A DNA stretch of 37,039 nucleotides from NCBI GenBank assembly GCA_040266995.1, contig JAWRHV010000047.1, positions 1-37,039 on the forward strand, given 5' to 3'. Below the pieces are notes generated by a model. The model had not been told where the DNA came from. It searched no databases and saw nothing but the letters and a program-made list of their open reading frames with translations. A program made the position numbers and the translations under genes. This stretch comes from UBA4312 sp040266995 (lineage in GTDB: Bacteria > Bacillota_I > Bacilli_A > Erysipelotrichales > Erysipelotrichaceae). This document shows, in pieces, positions 15,799 through 24,615 of this stretch (position 1 is its first letter; every line of letters begins with the position of its first letter).

Positions 15799-17175
15799 AT
15801 GAACGAACAGATCCGTACCATGATCCATCATAAATACATTGAACCGACAGAAAAGAAAAGAGAAATGTGTATCGGTGTCGAAGTCGAATTGCCCATCGTC
15901 AATCTGCAAGGGAATGCCACCGATCATACTGTCTGTCAAAAGGTTTTTTTAAAAGCCATTCGTCATTTTGGATTTGAACCGGTAAAATATGATTTTCATC
16001 ATCGTTGCCATGAAGCGGTCCATAAAGAGACAGGGGATGTTTTTTCCTTTGACTGTTCCTTTCAGAACTTTGAAATCTCCTTTGGAAAAGAAAGGAATCT
16101 GCAGGATATTGATTACAGGTTTCATCAATATCTGGCGTACTGGAATAAGGAATTATCTATAACCGGGCATATCATTACCGGGATGGGGGTACAACCATAT
16201 TATAATCAATGCTCGAAACAGTATATTCCAAACAAGCGCTACCAGATGTTGGAAGGGTATTTAAAAAAGAGCACCTTGTGGAAAAAAGAAGGGGGCTTTC
16301 ATCCATACCCGGCGTTTGGAACCTTTACTAGTTCGACACAGATGCAGCTGGATGTGCAGCAGGATCAGCTGATCCGTACTTTGAAGGTGTTTTCTTTGTT
16401 GGAACCGGTAAAATCCTTGTTGTTTTCAAATTCTGTGATGCAGCAGGAGCCGGATTATCTCTGTGCCAGAGATATGTTGTGGGAATTCAGCACCCATGGA
16501 ATCAATCCTCGCAATGTCGGCATGTATGATACAGTGCCTGCCAGCATCGAGGAAATGATCGATTATATTGCGTATACCAGTATTTTCTGTACAGAAAGAG
16601 AAGGAAAATATGTGTTCTTTCATCCGATTCCTGTTGCTGATTATTTCGCGAAAAAGCGAATTGCAGCCGAATTCTATCAGGAGGGTCATTTTGTTCCTGT
16701 TGTCATAGAACCGCAAGTGGAAGATCTGAACTATTTACGGACGTATAAGTTTCTTGATCTTACCGCCCGGGGAACCATTGAATATCGCAGTTTATGCACA
16801 CAGCCTTTGAAGGAAACTTTTTGCGGGATTGCCCTGCAGCTGGGGCTGGCTGAAAATCTGTCTGCGTTGGAGAGGTTATTCCATGAAGATACCATCTTGT
16901 ATCATCATGGATTCAGCGCTCAGGAGTTAAGAAAGATGTTTAATGTGGGGTACATTCCGGCTGTGATCGATCGGAATGCTCTGATAGAACAGATCCTGGA
17001 TATCGTCCGGTTATCCGAAGAGGGTTTACGGAAAAGAGGATATGGAGAAGAAAAATATCTGGATCCGGTCTTTGATCGTGCGCTGCGTCTGTCTTCGGCT
17101 GCCAAGGATATGAAAGAATATCTTGCCAAGGGCCGGCATCTCAACGAGGTGATCCGGGAATATGCGGAGTTATAA
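15799..17175 (+). CDS. GCS2-family glutamate-cysteine ligase-like enzyme
   Basis: 458 residues. The N-terminal CIGVEVELPIV is the ATP/glutamate-site strand of the glutamine-synthetase-like ligase fold; TSSTQMQLDV and ARGTIEYRSLCTQP are the other GCS2 signatures. Members (plant-type GshA, EgtA, YbdK) join the gamma-carboxyl of glutamate to cysteine or another amine. Its partner gene belongs to the distinct GshA/GshAB family, so the two may use different acceptors. GGAGG at the preceding stop supports the ATG. Acceptor unknown. Confidence 0.78.
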   Translation: MNEQIRTMIHHKYIEPTEKKREMCIGVEVELPIVNLQGNATDHTVCQKVFLKAIRHFGFEPVKYDFHHRCHEAVHKETGDVFSFDCSFQNFEISFGKERNLQDIDYRFHQYLAYWNKELSITGHIITGMGVQPYYNQCSKQYIPNKRYQMLEGYLKKSTLWKKEGGFHPYPAFGTFTSSTQMQLDVQQDQLIRTLKVFSLLEPVKSLLFSNSVMQQEPDYLCARDMLWEFSTHGINPRNVGMYDTVPASIEEMIDYIAYTSIFCTEREGKYVFFHPIPVADYFAKKRIAAEFYQEGHFVPVVIEPQVEDLNYLRTYKFLDLTARGTIEYRSLCTQPLKETFCGIALQLGLAENLSALERLFHEDTILYHHGFSAQELRKMFNVGYIPAVIDRNALIEQILDIVRLSEEGLRKRGYGEEKYLDPVFDRALRLSSAAKDMKEYLAKGRHLNEVIREYAEL

Positions 17176-17185
17176 GGAGAGTTTT

Positions 17186-18451
17186 ATGCTTCATTTTAAT
17201 GAACCAAGTGTACGAAAAAGACTGATGGAAGGAAATGTCGGCCTGGAAAAGGAAAGTCTGCGTGTCGACGCGGACGGCCACTTTTCGCATAAGAGCCATC
17301 CTTTCATCGATGATGAAAATATTGTTCGTGATTTTTGTGAGAATCAAGTAGAAATCAATACCGGAGTATCCTCCGGCATCGATGCGGCGCTGCAGGAGCT
17401 GGAGAAGCATCAGAAACGGGTCAATGAAACCTTGGCTTCTTTACCAAAGAGAGAATACGTATGGCCCTTTTCCAATCCTCCTTTTATCGAAGGGGAACAC
17501 GATATTCCCGTGGCTCAGTTTCAAGCTCCCTTCAACAATAAAACAGAATATCGGAATTATCTGGCAAAGGTGTATGGCAAGTACAAGATGACCTTCTGTG
17601 GGATCCATGTGAATTATTCGCTGTCGGAAGATCTGCTGCGGGCAGATTTTGCCTGTGCAGAGGAAACGGATTTTATGAAGTACCGGAATCAGCTGTATTT
17701 GTCTCTGACCAAAAATCTGATCAACAACGGTTGGATCGTAACGGTATTACTGGCTGCTTCACCTGTTTTGGATGGCTCTTTTTTACGACAGGGCATGCAG
17801 GGACAGACAGATTTTTCAGGCATGTCCTCCGTTCGCTGCAGCGAAATGGGGTACTGGAATCATTTTGTTCCAGTATTGAATTATGAGACTTTACCGGATT
17901 ATGTCGAAAGCATCCACAAGTACATTGACGATGGATGGATTTCTGCGCAGAGCGAACTGTATTATCCGATCCGTATCAAGTCGCAAGGAGCCAACGATCT
18001 GAATGTACTGCTGGAAAAAGGAGTGGATCATATTGAAGTGCGTAATGTGGATCTGAATCCGTATGCGTATGCCGGGATTCAACGGCAGGATCTGCGGTTT
18101 ATCCAACTGCTTTTGATCTATGATGCCTGCATCGAACCCATCGATATGAATGCCGGGCAACAGATCCATGCGATGCGCAATTTTAAAAATGCGGCTCATT
18201 TTGATATCGATACAGCATCCTTGATGCAACCGGATGGAACGGTTTGCAGTGTCCGTAAAGCTTCCCTGGCCCTTTTAAACGATATGAAAGAGTTTTATGG
18301 AAAGCTGGATATCGATGTCGACGATGTTCTTGATCAACAGATCAAAAAGCTGACAGATCCTTCTTGTCGCTATGCGCAACAAGTCATGGATCAATTCGGG
18401 CATGGATTTGTGGAAAAAGGAATGGAATTTGTACAAGCCCGCTATGAATGA
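17186..18451 (+). CDS. gshA: Glutamate-cysteine ligase, stand-alone GshA (GshAB N-terminal type)
   Basis: 421 residues. GNVGLEKESLRVD near the N-terminus, FCENQVEINT and the MTFCGIHVNYS strand are hallmarks of the proteobacterial/GshAB-type ligase that makes gamma-glutamylcysteine. In many Firmicutes this domain is fused to an ATP-grasp glutathione synthetase (about 750 residues in total); here it stops after the ligase part and no GshB is in the window, so the product could be gamma-glutamylcysteine itself. AAGGAGA at 17174-17180 selects the ATG at 17186 over an upstream in-frame ATG at 17162 inside the previous gene. Last gene of the operon. Confidence 0.85.
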   Translation: MLHFNEPSVRKRLMEGNVGLEKESLRVDADGHFSHKSHPFIDDENIVRDFCENQVEINTGVSSGIDAALQELEKHQKRVNETLASLPKREYVWPFSNPPFIEGEHDIPVAQFQAPFNNKTEYRNYLAKVYGKYKMTFCGIHVNYSLSEDLLRADFACAEETDFMKYRNQLYLSLTKNLINNGWIVTVLLAASPVLDGSFLRQGMQGQTDFSGMSSVRCSEMGYWNHFVPVLNYETLPDYVESIHKYIDDGWISAQSELYYPIRIKSQGANDLNVLLEKGVDHIEVRNVDLNPYAYAGIQRQDLRFIQLLLIYDACIEPIDMNAGQQIHAMRNFKNAAHFDIDTASLMQPDGTVCSVRKASLALLNDMKEFYGKLDIDVDDVLDQQIKKLTDPSCRYAQQVMDQFGHGFVEKGMEFVQARYE

Positions 18452-18454
18452 GAG

Positions 18455-18480
18455 AAGCTTTGTGGAAACACAAGGCTTTT
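18455..18480 (+). terminator. Terminator of the ligase operon
   Basis: 10-bp stem 18455-18464 / 18469-18478 with one G-T pair, GAAA loop, short T-run. Confidence 0.75.
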
Positions 18481-18516
18481 ATAGTGTAAAATAGTAAAAA
18501 ACAGGAGACGATGCTT

Positions 18517-18633
18517 ATGCAGTTTAAACGAATGCTCTACTTTCTGGCTTTGGGAATTGTTGTCAGTGCTTGTTATTTAGCGAACGCGGCTGTATCGGAT
18601 GATTCCGATCAGAAAAAAGAGGATAAAGAATAA
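18517..18633 (+). CDS. Tiny putative lipoprotein, 38 residues
   Basis: Frame begins MQFKRMLYFLALGIVVSAC. AGGAG (18503-18507) is 9 bp from the ATG at 18517; another ATG at 18511 is too close. Lys4-Arg5, a hydrophobic stretch and the lipobox VSAC (16-19) predict cleavage before Cys19 and lipidation, leaving a 20-residue, charged peptide ending DDSDQKKEDKE. The gene sits alone between two terminators, so it is expressed separately. I recognise no family; small lipopeptides of this kind are easily overlooked. It could also be a simple single-span membrane peptide. Confidence 0.55.
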   Translation: MQFKRMLYFLALGIVVSACYLANAAVSDDSDQKKEDKE

Positions 18634-18638
18634 GCGGA

Positions 18639-18665
18639 AAAAGCCTTGCCGGTCGCAGGGCTTTT
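18639..18665 (+). terminator. Terminator after the tiny lipoprotein gene
   Basis: 11-bp stem 18639-18649 / 18655-18665 with one G-T pair and terminal TTTT. Confidence 0.8.
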
Positions 18666-18691
18666 CTCATTGAACAAGGAAGGAGAGACCG

Positions 18692-19594
18692 ATGTTAAAG
18701 GTGACATTATTAGGCTGTGGCGGGGTCATGCCGACCAAGGACCGTTTTTTGACAGCTCTCTATGTGCAGTACCAAGGACATACCATCCTGATCGACTGTG
18801 GGGAAGGAACCCAGATGGCCATAGCCAAGGCCGGTCTTTCCCTCTATGCGATCGATTGTATCGGCCTGACCCACTTTCACGGTGATCACATTCTCGGCTT
18901 ACCGGGCTTATTGATGAGCATGTCCATGAATCAAAGACAAGATCCTTTAGTCATCACCGGTCCAAAAGGCGTCCGGCAAGTCGTAGAGACGCTCTGCCGG
19001 TATTCGATGATTACTTTTCCGCTTCGCTACGTGGAAGTGCATGACTGGAGCATTGCCTGCCAGATGGAACAGCTGACGATGACAGCGGTGGAGCTTGAAC
19101 ATAACGTACCATGCTTTGGATATCGGTTCGATTTAAATAGAAAGCCAAGGTTTGATAAAGAGATGGCCGAGGCACTGAAGATTCCGGTAAAGTACTGGAG
19201 CCGGCTTCAAGATGGAGAGATCATCCATGATCAGGAGGTCACATGGTATCCGGAGGATGTGACCGGACCGGACAGAAAGGGGTTGTCCCTTGTCTATGCG
19301 ACCGATACCCGTCCTTCCCGGCGTTTAAAAGAGCGCATCAAAGAAGTGGATCTGTTGATCGGGGAGGGTATGTATGAAGACGATACTTCTCTGGCCATCG
19401 AACGTTGTCACAGTACGGCGATGGAAACGGTCTGGATAGCCAGACAAGCGGATGTCCGCAGGGTATGGCTGACACATTATTCGCCATCCTATACCGATCC
19501 ACAGGCATCTTTGCCTCGTTTACGTACCGTTTTTGAAAATGTACAGTTGGGAACCAATGGGAAGACCATGGATCTTACGTTTACGGAGGACTAA
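18692..19594 (+). CDS. rnz: Ribonuclease Z
   Basis: 300 residues, normal for the short form of the enzyme. Zinc motif THFHGDH (60-66), GPKGV block, and YATDTR near residue 210 fit the metallo-beta-lactamase endonuclease that trims tRNA 3' trailers. GGAGAG lies before the ATG. The gene leads a plus-strand run with the hydrolase gene 2 bp downstream. Arylsulfatase-like relatives exist, but length and motifs favour RNase Z. Confidence 0.9.
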   Translation: MLKVTLLGCGGVMPTKDRFLTALYVQYQGHTILIDCGEGTQMAIAKAGLSLYAIDCIGLTHFHGDHILGLPGLLMSMSMNQRQDPLVITGPKGVRQVVETLCRYSMITFPLRYVEVHDWSIACQMEQLTMTAVELEHNVPCFGYRFDLNRKPRFDKEMAEALKIPVKYWSRLQDGEIIHDQEVTWYPEDVTGPDRKGLSLVYATDTRPSRRLKERIKEVDLLIGEGMYEDDTSLAIERCHSTAMETVWIARQADVRRVWLTHYSPSYTDPQASLPRLRTVFENVQLGTNGKTMDLTFTED

Positions 19595-19596
19595 AT

Positions 19597-20448
19597 ATGT
19601 ATCAGCAGATACGCTATCAATTTGCCCAGTCGGATGCCCGTCGGGATGCCGGGGTCACAGAACCCGAAGATGTCATAAAATATAAAGATATACGCTATGC
19701 TTCCCATCCGGTATGGGGATTGTTGGATGTATACCGGCCAAAGGACAGTACCGGCTTGTGCCCGGTCATCCTCAGTGTACATGGAGGAGGCTGGGTCTAC
19801 GGTGATAAAGATCTGTACCGCTTCTATTGTATGGCTTTGGCTCGTCAAGGCTTTGCGGTGGTCAACTATTCATATCGGCTGGCCCCGGAATATCGATTTC
19901 CGGCCAGCCTGGAGGATACGAATACAGTCTGTACGTGGATCATGGAGCATGCCCGGGAATACAACCTGGATACCGATCATCTCTTTGCGGTCGGGGACAG
20001 TGCCGGGGCCCATATCCTCTCTTTGTATCTATCGGTTTTAACCAATCCATCGTATGCGGCCGGTTACCGCTTCCAACCACCGAAGGGACTTTGGTTTCAG
20101 GCTGTCGCATTGAATTGCGGTGCTTACAAGCTGAAAGAGGATGATCCCATGGGCGCGCTGATCAAAGAGGTGGTACCCGAAGGAACAGGAGTGGAGCAGA
20201 TCCAATGTCTGCCCTATATTACCGCAGCGTATCCACCGGTATTTGTGATGACCTGCAACGGGGATTTTTTAAAAGAGCAGTCATTGTGGTTGATTGAGAC
20301 ATGCAGGGAAAAGGGTGTCGACTATCGATATCATTATTTTGATCCCCCGCAGAAAACATTGGGGCATGTGTTTCACTTAAATATGAAAAGGAAGGAAGCA
20401 GCAAGCTGTAATGAAGAACAGTGTGCTTTCTTCAAAGAGTTTTTATAG
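19597..20448 (+). CDS. Alpha/beta hydrolase, HSL/esterase family
   Basis: 283 residues. HGGGWVYGD (62-70) forms the oxyanion hole and GDSAG (133-137) holds the nucleophile Ser135; Asp in TCNGDFL and His in GHVFHL complete a likely triad. Typical of cytosolic esterases or acetyl-hydrolases acting on short acyl esters; substrate unknown. GGAGG precedes the ATG, 2 bp after the rnz stop, so it is co-transcribed with rnz. Confidence 0.85.
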   Translation: MYQQIRYQFAQSDARRDAGVTEPEDVIKYKDIRYASHPVWGLLDVYRPKDSTGLCPVILSVHGGGWVYGDKDLYRFYCMALARQGFAVVNYSYRLAPEYRFPASLEDTNTVCTWIMEHAREYNLDTDHLFAVGDSAGAHILSLYLSVLTNPSYAAGYRFQPPKGLWFQAVALNCGAYKLKEDDPMGALIKEVVPEGTGVEQIQCLPYITAAYPPVFVMTCNGDFLKEQSLWLIETCREKGVDYRYHYFDPPQKTLGHVFHLNMKRKEAASCNEEQCAFFKEFL

Positions 20449-20482
20449 ATGTTTGGATGCAATTAGGAAAGAAGGAATCGCT

Positions 20483-21835
20483 TTGAAGGAAAAGAAGAAT
20501 GATCAAAGAATCTATGTGATGGCGCAGGAAACACCGATACTCGCTGTGGTAAAAATGGGGGTTCCGATTGCCTTCGGTATGTTGTTTATGGTGGCATATA
20601 ATCTGGTGGACACATTCTTTATCGGATTGTTGCACGATGATTATCAACTGGCCGCCTCTAATTTATCTTATCCGGTATTGATGGTGATGATCGCCTTGTC
20701 CGGTATTGTCGGCAATGGCGGTGCTTCCTATATTGCTCGTTGTATGGGAGCCAAGGATCCGGAAAAAGCCAACAAAACATTGATGCATGGATTTGAGATG
20801 ATCCTTTTCGGCAGTCTTTTGTTTACGATTCCCGGCTTGATCCTGCTGAATCCGCTGGTGAGCGTATTGGGAGCCAAAGCTGATACGTTTACCTATACCA
20901 GTCAGTATACCTCCATATTACTGGCAGGGTCTTTCTTCACGATGGGAAACTATGCCTTTGGACAGCTGTTGCGCAGTGAAGGCTCCGTTATGTATGCGAC
21001 CATCGGTATGATTTTGGGAACAGTGGCCAATATTCTACTAGATCCTCTTTTTATCTTTACCTTTGGCCTGGAGATTCGCGGTGCTGCCATTGCGACGGTG
21101 TTGGGGAACCTCTTAAGTGTTCTGTTTTATTTGTGGGTCTATGGCTCAGGTCGTTCGCTTCTCCATCCAAAGAAACAGTATATCGGCTTTGATCTGTCTA
21201 TTTTCAAGGAGATCATGCTGGTGGGGATCCCCCATACGCTGGAGCAGTTTTTAAGTACGGCCGCTATCCTGGTCTTGAATAATCTGGCCGCTTTATATGG
21301 AGGATTGACGGTGGCTGCCATGGGGATCTCCAGTAAGATCATGAGCTTTGGAAACTACATCTATCAGGGGATGGCCGCCGGCTGTCAGCCTTTGATGGGA
21401 TATAATTACGGAGCTGAAAACTATCGGCGTATGCGCGCACTGATCCGCTCCGGAATCATGATCACCACCGCAATCGAGCTGGTGGTCATGGTGCTTTATG
21501 CGTTTTTTGCTCCTTGGTTGATCGGTCTTTTCAGTGCCAATGAACAAGTCATTAAAATCGGTACACAAACGTTACGTGCGGCGATGTTGATCCTTCCTTT
21601 TGTCGGAACCACATCGATTGTCCGCAATGTGTACAATGCCATCGGAAAACCCATGTATGCCTTTACCATCACCATTGTTCGGCAATTGGTTTTGTATATT
21701 CCGTTCTTACTGTTGTTTAACCGGCTTTGGGGCTATAAAGGATTGATTCATGCCCAGCCGGCCGAAGAGTGTCTTTGTGTTGTTTTTGCGGTTTTATTGT
21801 TGAAGTGGAGCTTGGCTCAAATGGAGAAATCATGA
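20483..21835 (+). CDS. MATE-family multidrug/Na+ antiporter
   Basis: 450 residues from a TTG at 20483, twelve predicted membrane segments, with the MATE opening GMLFMVAYNLVDTFFIGLL and the symmetric second half starting near EIMLVGIPHTLEQF. GAAGGA (20471-20476) is 6 bp before the TTG. An in-frame ATG at 20411 would add 24 residues and overlap the hydrolase gene by 38 bp; its ribosome site is about 14 bp away, so I prefer the TTG, without certainty. MATE proteins export cationic compounds in exchange for Na+ or H+. The stop overlaps the next ATG (ATGA). Confidence 0.88.
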   Translation: MKEKKNDQRIYVMAQETPILAVVKMGVPIAFGMLFMVAYNLVDTFFIGLLHDDYQLAASNLSYPVLMVMIALSGIVGNGGASYIARCMGAKDPEKANKTLMHGFEMILFGSLLFTIPGLILLNPLVSVLGAKADTFTYTSQYTSILLAGSFFTMGNYAFGQLLRSEGSVMYATIGMILGTVANILLDPLFIFTFGLEIRGAAIATVLGNLLSVLFYLWVYGSGRSLLHPKKQYIGFDLSIFKEIMLVGIPHTLEQFLSTAAILVLNNLAALYGGLTVAAMGISSKIMSFGNYIYQGMAAGCQPLMGYNYGAENYRRMRALIRSGIMITTAIELVVMVLYAFFAPWLIGLFSANEQVIKIGTQTLRAAMLILPFVGTTSIVRNVYNAIGKPMYAFTITIVRQLVLYIPFLLLFNRLWGYKGLIHAQPAEECLCVVFAVLLLKWSLAQMEKS

Positions 21836-22116
21836 AAAAAATAGGTATGTATGCCACCTTGATAGCCTTGGTTCTATTCTGTCTGAATGGGTTATCCGCT
21901 CTCTGGTTCCATCGCATGATCGGAGTGCGGGTAATAGGAGGAGAATGGATCGGTACCTATGGATTGGGAATCGAAATGGAACAGATCTTTCCTATGGAAC
22001 CCGCTGTAGGAAACGCGGGAATTCTCTATCGGGTCCATTTTCATGGGCTGTCTTTTCTGGTGACATGGCTTCTTGTCTTTCTGGCAGGTTGTCTCATAAA
22101 AAAACGCCATGCGTAG
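21832..22116 (+). CDS. Small membrane protein of unknown function
   Basis: 94 residues starting MKKIGMYATLIALVLF, with one N-terminal membrane segment (about 5-27) and one C-terminal segment (about 70-89) followed by KKRHA; the intervening loop is probably extracellular. GGAG precedes the ATG, which overlaps the MATE stop as ATGA, so it is translated with the transporter. I recognise no family; an accessory subunit of the transporter is possible but unproven. Confidence 0.7.
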   Translation: MKKIGMYATLIALVLFCLNGLSALWFHRMIGVRVIGGEWIGTYGLGIEMEQIFPMEPAVGNAGILYRVHFHGLSFLVTWLLVFLAGCLIKKRHA

Positions 22117-22127
22117 AACATGGCGTT
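22103..22127. terminator. Shared terminator between convergent genes
   Basis: 9-bp stem 22103-22111 / 22119-22127. The T-run is best on the minus strand (from the A-run at 22098-22104), so it ends the FemX-like gene; it also overlaps the last codons of both convergent genes. Confidence 0.75.
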
Positions 22128-23355
22128 ATTTATTTCGGTTTCGTAAGAAAGTATAGGCTTTCTGGCTGGCATTATAAAGCAGTTTGTTGACCGGTATATC
22201 AAATTCTCCGATCAGTTCGTTGATCATCGGATTGAAGTTATCCTTAAACTTGGTCAATCCATCTTTCAGATCTCCTTCAACGCCACCCATATTGGCCCAT
22301 GCGCATCCTCGGTCAAAGGCCCAGCGGAAGTTTTCCACATATTCTTTGTACTGGGGCATGAACTTCTTAAAACGTTCGTCCATTCCCGCATACAACATTT
22401 CACATGTATTTCCATACTGTATGCTCAGAATGCCGGCGATGGCCAGCTGTTTATCCTCATGACCGATTTCATCCAGCACTTCATTGAACTCGACCAGATC
22501 TTTCCGACAGGAATTTAACTGGTCTTCCAAACGACGCTTTTTCTTCTTCGCGTGTTCCGGCAGCTGTTCCAGCTGTTCCAGACAGTCCTTTTCCCGCATT
22601 TTCGCATTTTCAGCCAGCTCGTACACATTGCACATCGCCAATAGAATCACGGCATCGTCCTGATAGGTGTCCATCAACAGATTGAAATATTCTTTATCGC
22701 GCAGATGAACCTGTTTGCGTTCTTCGGTCAGATTGACCAGACGGCTGAACTCGTCGACTAGCTCTGCATGCCCGGTGATGATTTCCACATTGCGGCGGTT
22801 GGCATCCTTGATCAGACGCTTTGTGTGCTTCGGCAGACCGGTTTCCCAATCCTCTTTATTGTAGACATTGGCCTGAAAACGCGCTTGAACCGTATCTGCG
22901 ATGTTCATGGTGAAACCATGATGGATCGCACCAATCTTCTGGAAGGAATCCAGATACATGGCGCAGGACGCATACCGGTTTTCATTGTAGTCTTTGGTTG
23001 TATAATCATTGACATGGATTGCCGGATCAAACTTGATGAACAGGCAATGTCTCTTCCTGGCAACTTTCTTTAACTCTGTAAAATAGAATGCCAGCAGATC
23101 CTGATTCGTATAATCCATAATCGGTCCTCTAGGCAAATAGAACATGGTCAGACCCATCGGCAGCTTTTTGATCAAAACCAGCCCGGCCGCTACGATATCA
23201 TGATGGATATCATAGACCGCTGTGTATATATGATCCCAATTGGACTTGACAGAAGCCCAGGAATAGCTTTGCAGAAGATTGCAATACTCATGATGTTTGA
23301 CGAAATTATCATAGTCGTCTCTATTAATATCTGTGGTAAAGGTATATAGACCCAT
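22126..23355 (-). CDS. FemABX/MurM-family peptidoglycan aminoacyltransferase
   Basis: 409 residues. Two GNAT-like halves, with LLQSYSWASVKS near the N-terminus and a Lys/Glu-rich helical arm (about residues 235-300, KKKKRRLEDQLNSCRKD) inserted before the second half: the Fem architecture. These enzymes move amino acids from aminoacyl-tRNA to the lipid II stem peptide, building the interpeptide bridge. Start chosen at 23355 because GGTGAG lies just ahead; an in-frame ATG at 23367 is embedded in that site. Which amino acid is added cannot be read from sequence. Confidence 0.88.
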   Translation of the reverse strand: MGLYTFTTDINRDDYDNFVKHHEYCNLLQSYSWASVKSNWDHIYTAVYDIHHDIVAAGLVLIKKLPMGLTMFYLPRGPIMDYTNQDLLAFYFTELKKVARKRHCLFIKFDPAIHVNDYTTKDYNENRYASCAMYLDSFQKIGAIHHGFTMNIADTVQARFQANVYNKEDWETGLPKHTKRLIKDANRRNVEIITGHAELVDEFSRLVNLTEERKQVHLRDKEYFNLLMDTYQDDAVILLAMCNVYELAENAKMREKDCLEQLEQLPEHAKKKKRRLEDQLNSCRKDLVEFNEVLDEIGHEDKQLAIAGILSIQYGNTCEMLYAGMDERFKKFMPQYKEYVENFRWAFDRGCAWANMGGVEGDLKDGLTKFKDNFNPMINELIGEFDIPVNKLLYNASQKAYTFLRNRNK

Positions 23356-23387
23356 AATACTCACCATCCTTGTCGTACATTGTGAAC

Positions 23388-23414
23388 TTTATATGAACTT
23401 TTCGATAAAGTCAA
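23388..23414 (-). promoter_or_regulatory. Possible promoter of the FemX-like gene
   Basis: Minus strand TTGACT (23414-23409) and TATAAA (23393-23388), only 15 bp apart. Confidence 0.4.
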
Positions 23415-23424
23415 TGATTCCTTC

Positions 23425-23449
23425 AAAAAAAGAACGAATTCTCGTTCTT
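23425..23449 (-). terminator. Terminator of the acyltransferase gene
   Basis: AAGAACGA (23430-23437) pairs with TCGTTCTT (23442-23449), 4-nt loop; on the minus strand it continues into a T-run. Confidence 0.85.
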
Positions 23450-23450
23450 G

Positions 23451-24440
23451 TCAGGAAGTTAGATAAAAGGCTTTTAATACCGTATGAAACAACCGGTCAA
23501 CGGGTTTCCTTGATAAAAGATATGTCAATGCCAGAGCGGTCAAAAGAAATACCAGCAGGATCCCAAGCGAAGAGGCCGGCAGATAAGCATACATGCCGGT
23601 CAAGCTGAAGCTGTCCCGGATGATCCGGTGCAATATATATACCGGTAATGTATTCTCACCGATAGAAGATATCGGCAGCTTTCTTTGTGGGATCAATGAC
23701 ATGATACCGGCTGAAAGAATGACGGCATTCATCATCAGGATCAATCGTATCAAGGCCCCTTCCTGATAATCATTCCCTAAAATATAGTAGGAAACATTTC
23801 CGTAGATCAAACGAAGTTCGTGACGGAAGTCTCCGGCCATATGGAACAAAAGAAAGGTACTGATAATGAATAGAACCAGGTGGATCAACCGTACATTTTT
23901 TCGGCATAAAAAAGCGATGTGCTCTTTATTACAATAATATCCAAACAGGAAATAAGGCCAGAAGACAATGGCGCGGGAAATGCATAGGGTATCACCGATC
24001 CATCCGGTATAACCGGCAGCCAGAGATAGGCCAACAGATAGAAACATGCCTTTTTTAATGCCGATGCGATTGATTGCAGGAATCAGAAGATACCAGTAGA
24101 TCAAGCATAATAGATACCAGGGAGCTCCGCTTTGATCCCAATAGGCAGAAATATCAAAGGCGTTGCCATCCAGGAACATGTAGTTCAGCTGGATTCCGGT
24201 CACAAAGAGAATATACAGACCGATAAAGAATCGGATCTTATCCCATCGGAAATGACCCCTTTTATAAACACCTTTGGAAAAATAACCCGATACAAAGATG
24301 AACAAAGGCATATGGAAACTGTAGATCCACCGTTTCAGAATACATAAAGGACCTGTTTCGATCGGTAATAGAAAATGTCCTAGAATAACCAGAAAGATCA
24401 GAACAGCTTTCAGGTTATCGAAATAATAATCTCGTTTCAT
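23451..24440 (-). CDS. Acyltransferase-3 family membrane protein
   Basis: 329 residues, about ten membrane segments. RDYYFDNLKAVLIFLVILGH (about 3-22) ends with the catalytic-type His, and FHMPLFIFVSGYF follows: the Acyl_transf_3 signature. Family members acetylate cell-wall or exported polysaccharides; there is no extracellular SGNH domain as in OatA. No Shine-Dalgarno sequence precedes the ATG and the -10 box lies only 13 bp upstream, so the mRNA appears nearly leaderless. A cell-surface sugar is the likely acceptor. Confidence 0.85.
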   Translation of the reverse strand: MKRDYYFDNLKAVLIFLVILGHFLLPIETGPLCILKRWIYSFHMPLFIFVSGYFSKGVYKRGHFRWDKIRFFIGLYILFVTGIQLNYMFLDGNAFDISAYWDQSGAPWYLLCLIYWYLLIPAINRIGIKKGMFLSVGLSLAAGYTGWIGDTLCISRAIVFWPYFLFGYYCNKEHIAFLCRKNVRLIHLVLFIISTFLLFHMAGDFRHELRLIYGNVSYYILGNDYQEGALIRLILMMNAVILSAGIMSLIPQRKLPISSIGENTLPVYILHRIIRDSFSLTGMYAYLPASSLGILLVFLLTALALTYLLSRKPVDRLFHTVLKAFYLTS

Positions 24441-24453
24441 ATTAACGTTGTAA

Positions 24454-24482
24454 AATATAACGTATTATTCATAAATCGTCAA
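24454..24482 (-). promoter_or_regulatory. Promoter of the acyltransferase gene, with overlapping inverted repeat
   Basis: Minus strand TTGACG (24482-24477), 17-bp spacer, TATATT (24459-24454). ACGTT/AACGT arms flank the -10 box. Predicted start of transcription is about 7 nt before the ATG. Confidence 0.65.
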
Positions 24483-24615
24483 GTTGTATCGGCAATCTGA
24501 GATCATAAGAATCAAAAAAAATAGGCATTGTCCTATATACGAGGGGGACAATCGTATTCCTTTCCATATTTATAACCAAAAAGGACAGATTCCTTTTCTT
24601 TTTGCGAGGATATTC

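Noticed and set aside
20411..20482. ATG at 20411 as start of the MATE gene
   Set aside because: Would overlap the hydrolase gene by 38 bp and add residues not typical of MATE proteins; the TTG at 20483 has a better-spaced ribosome site. Not excluded.
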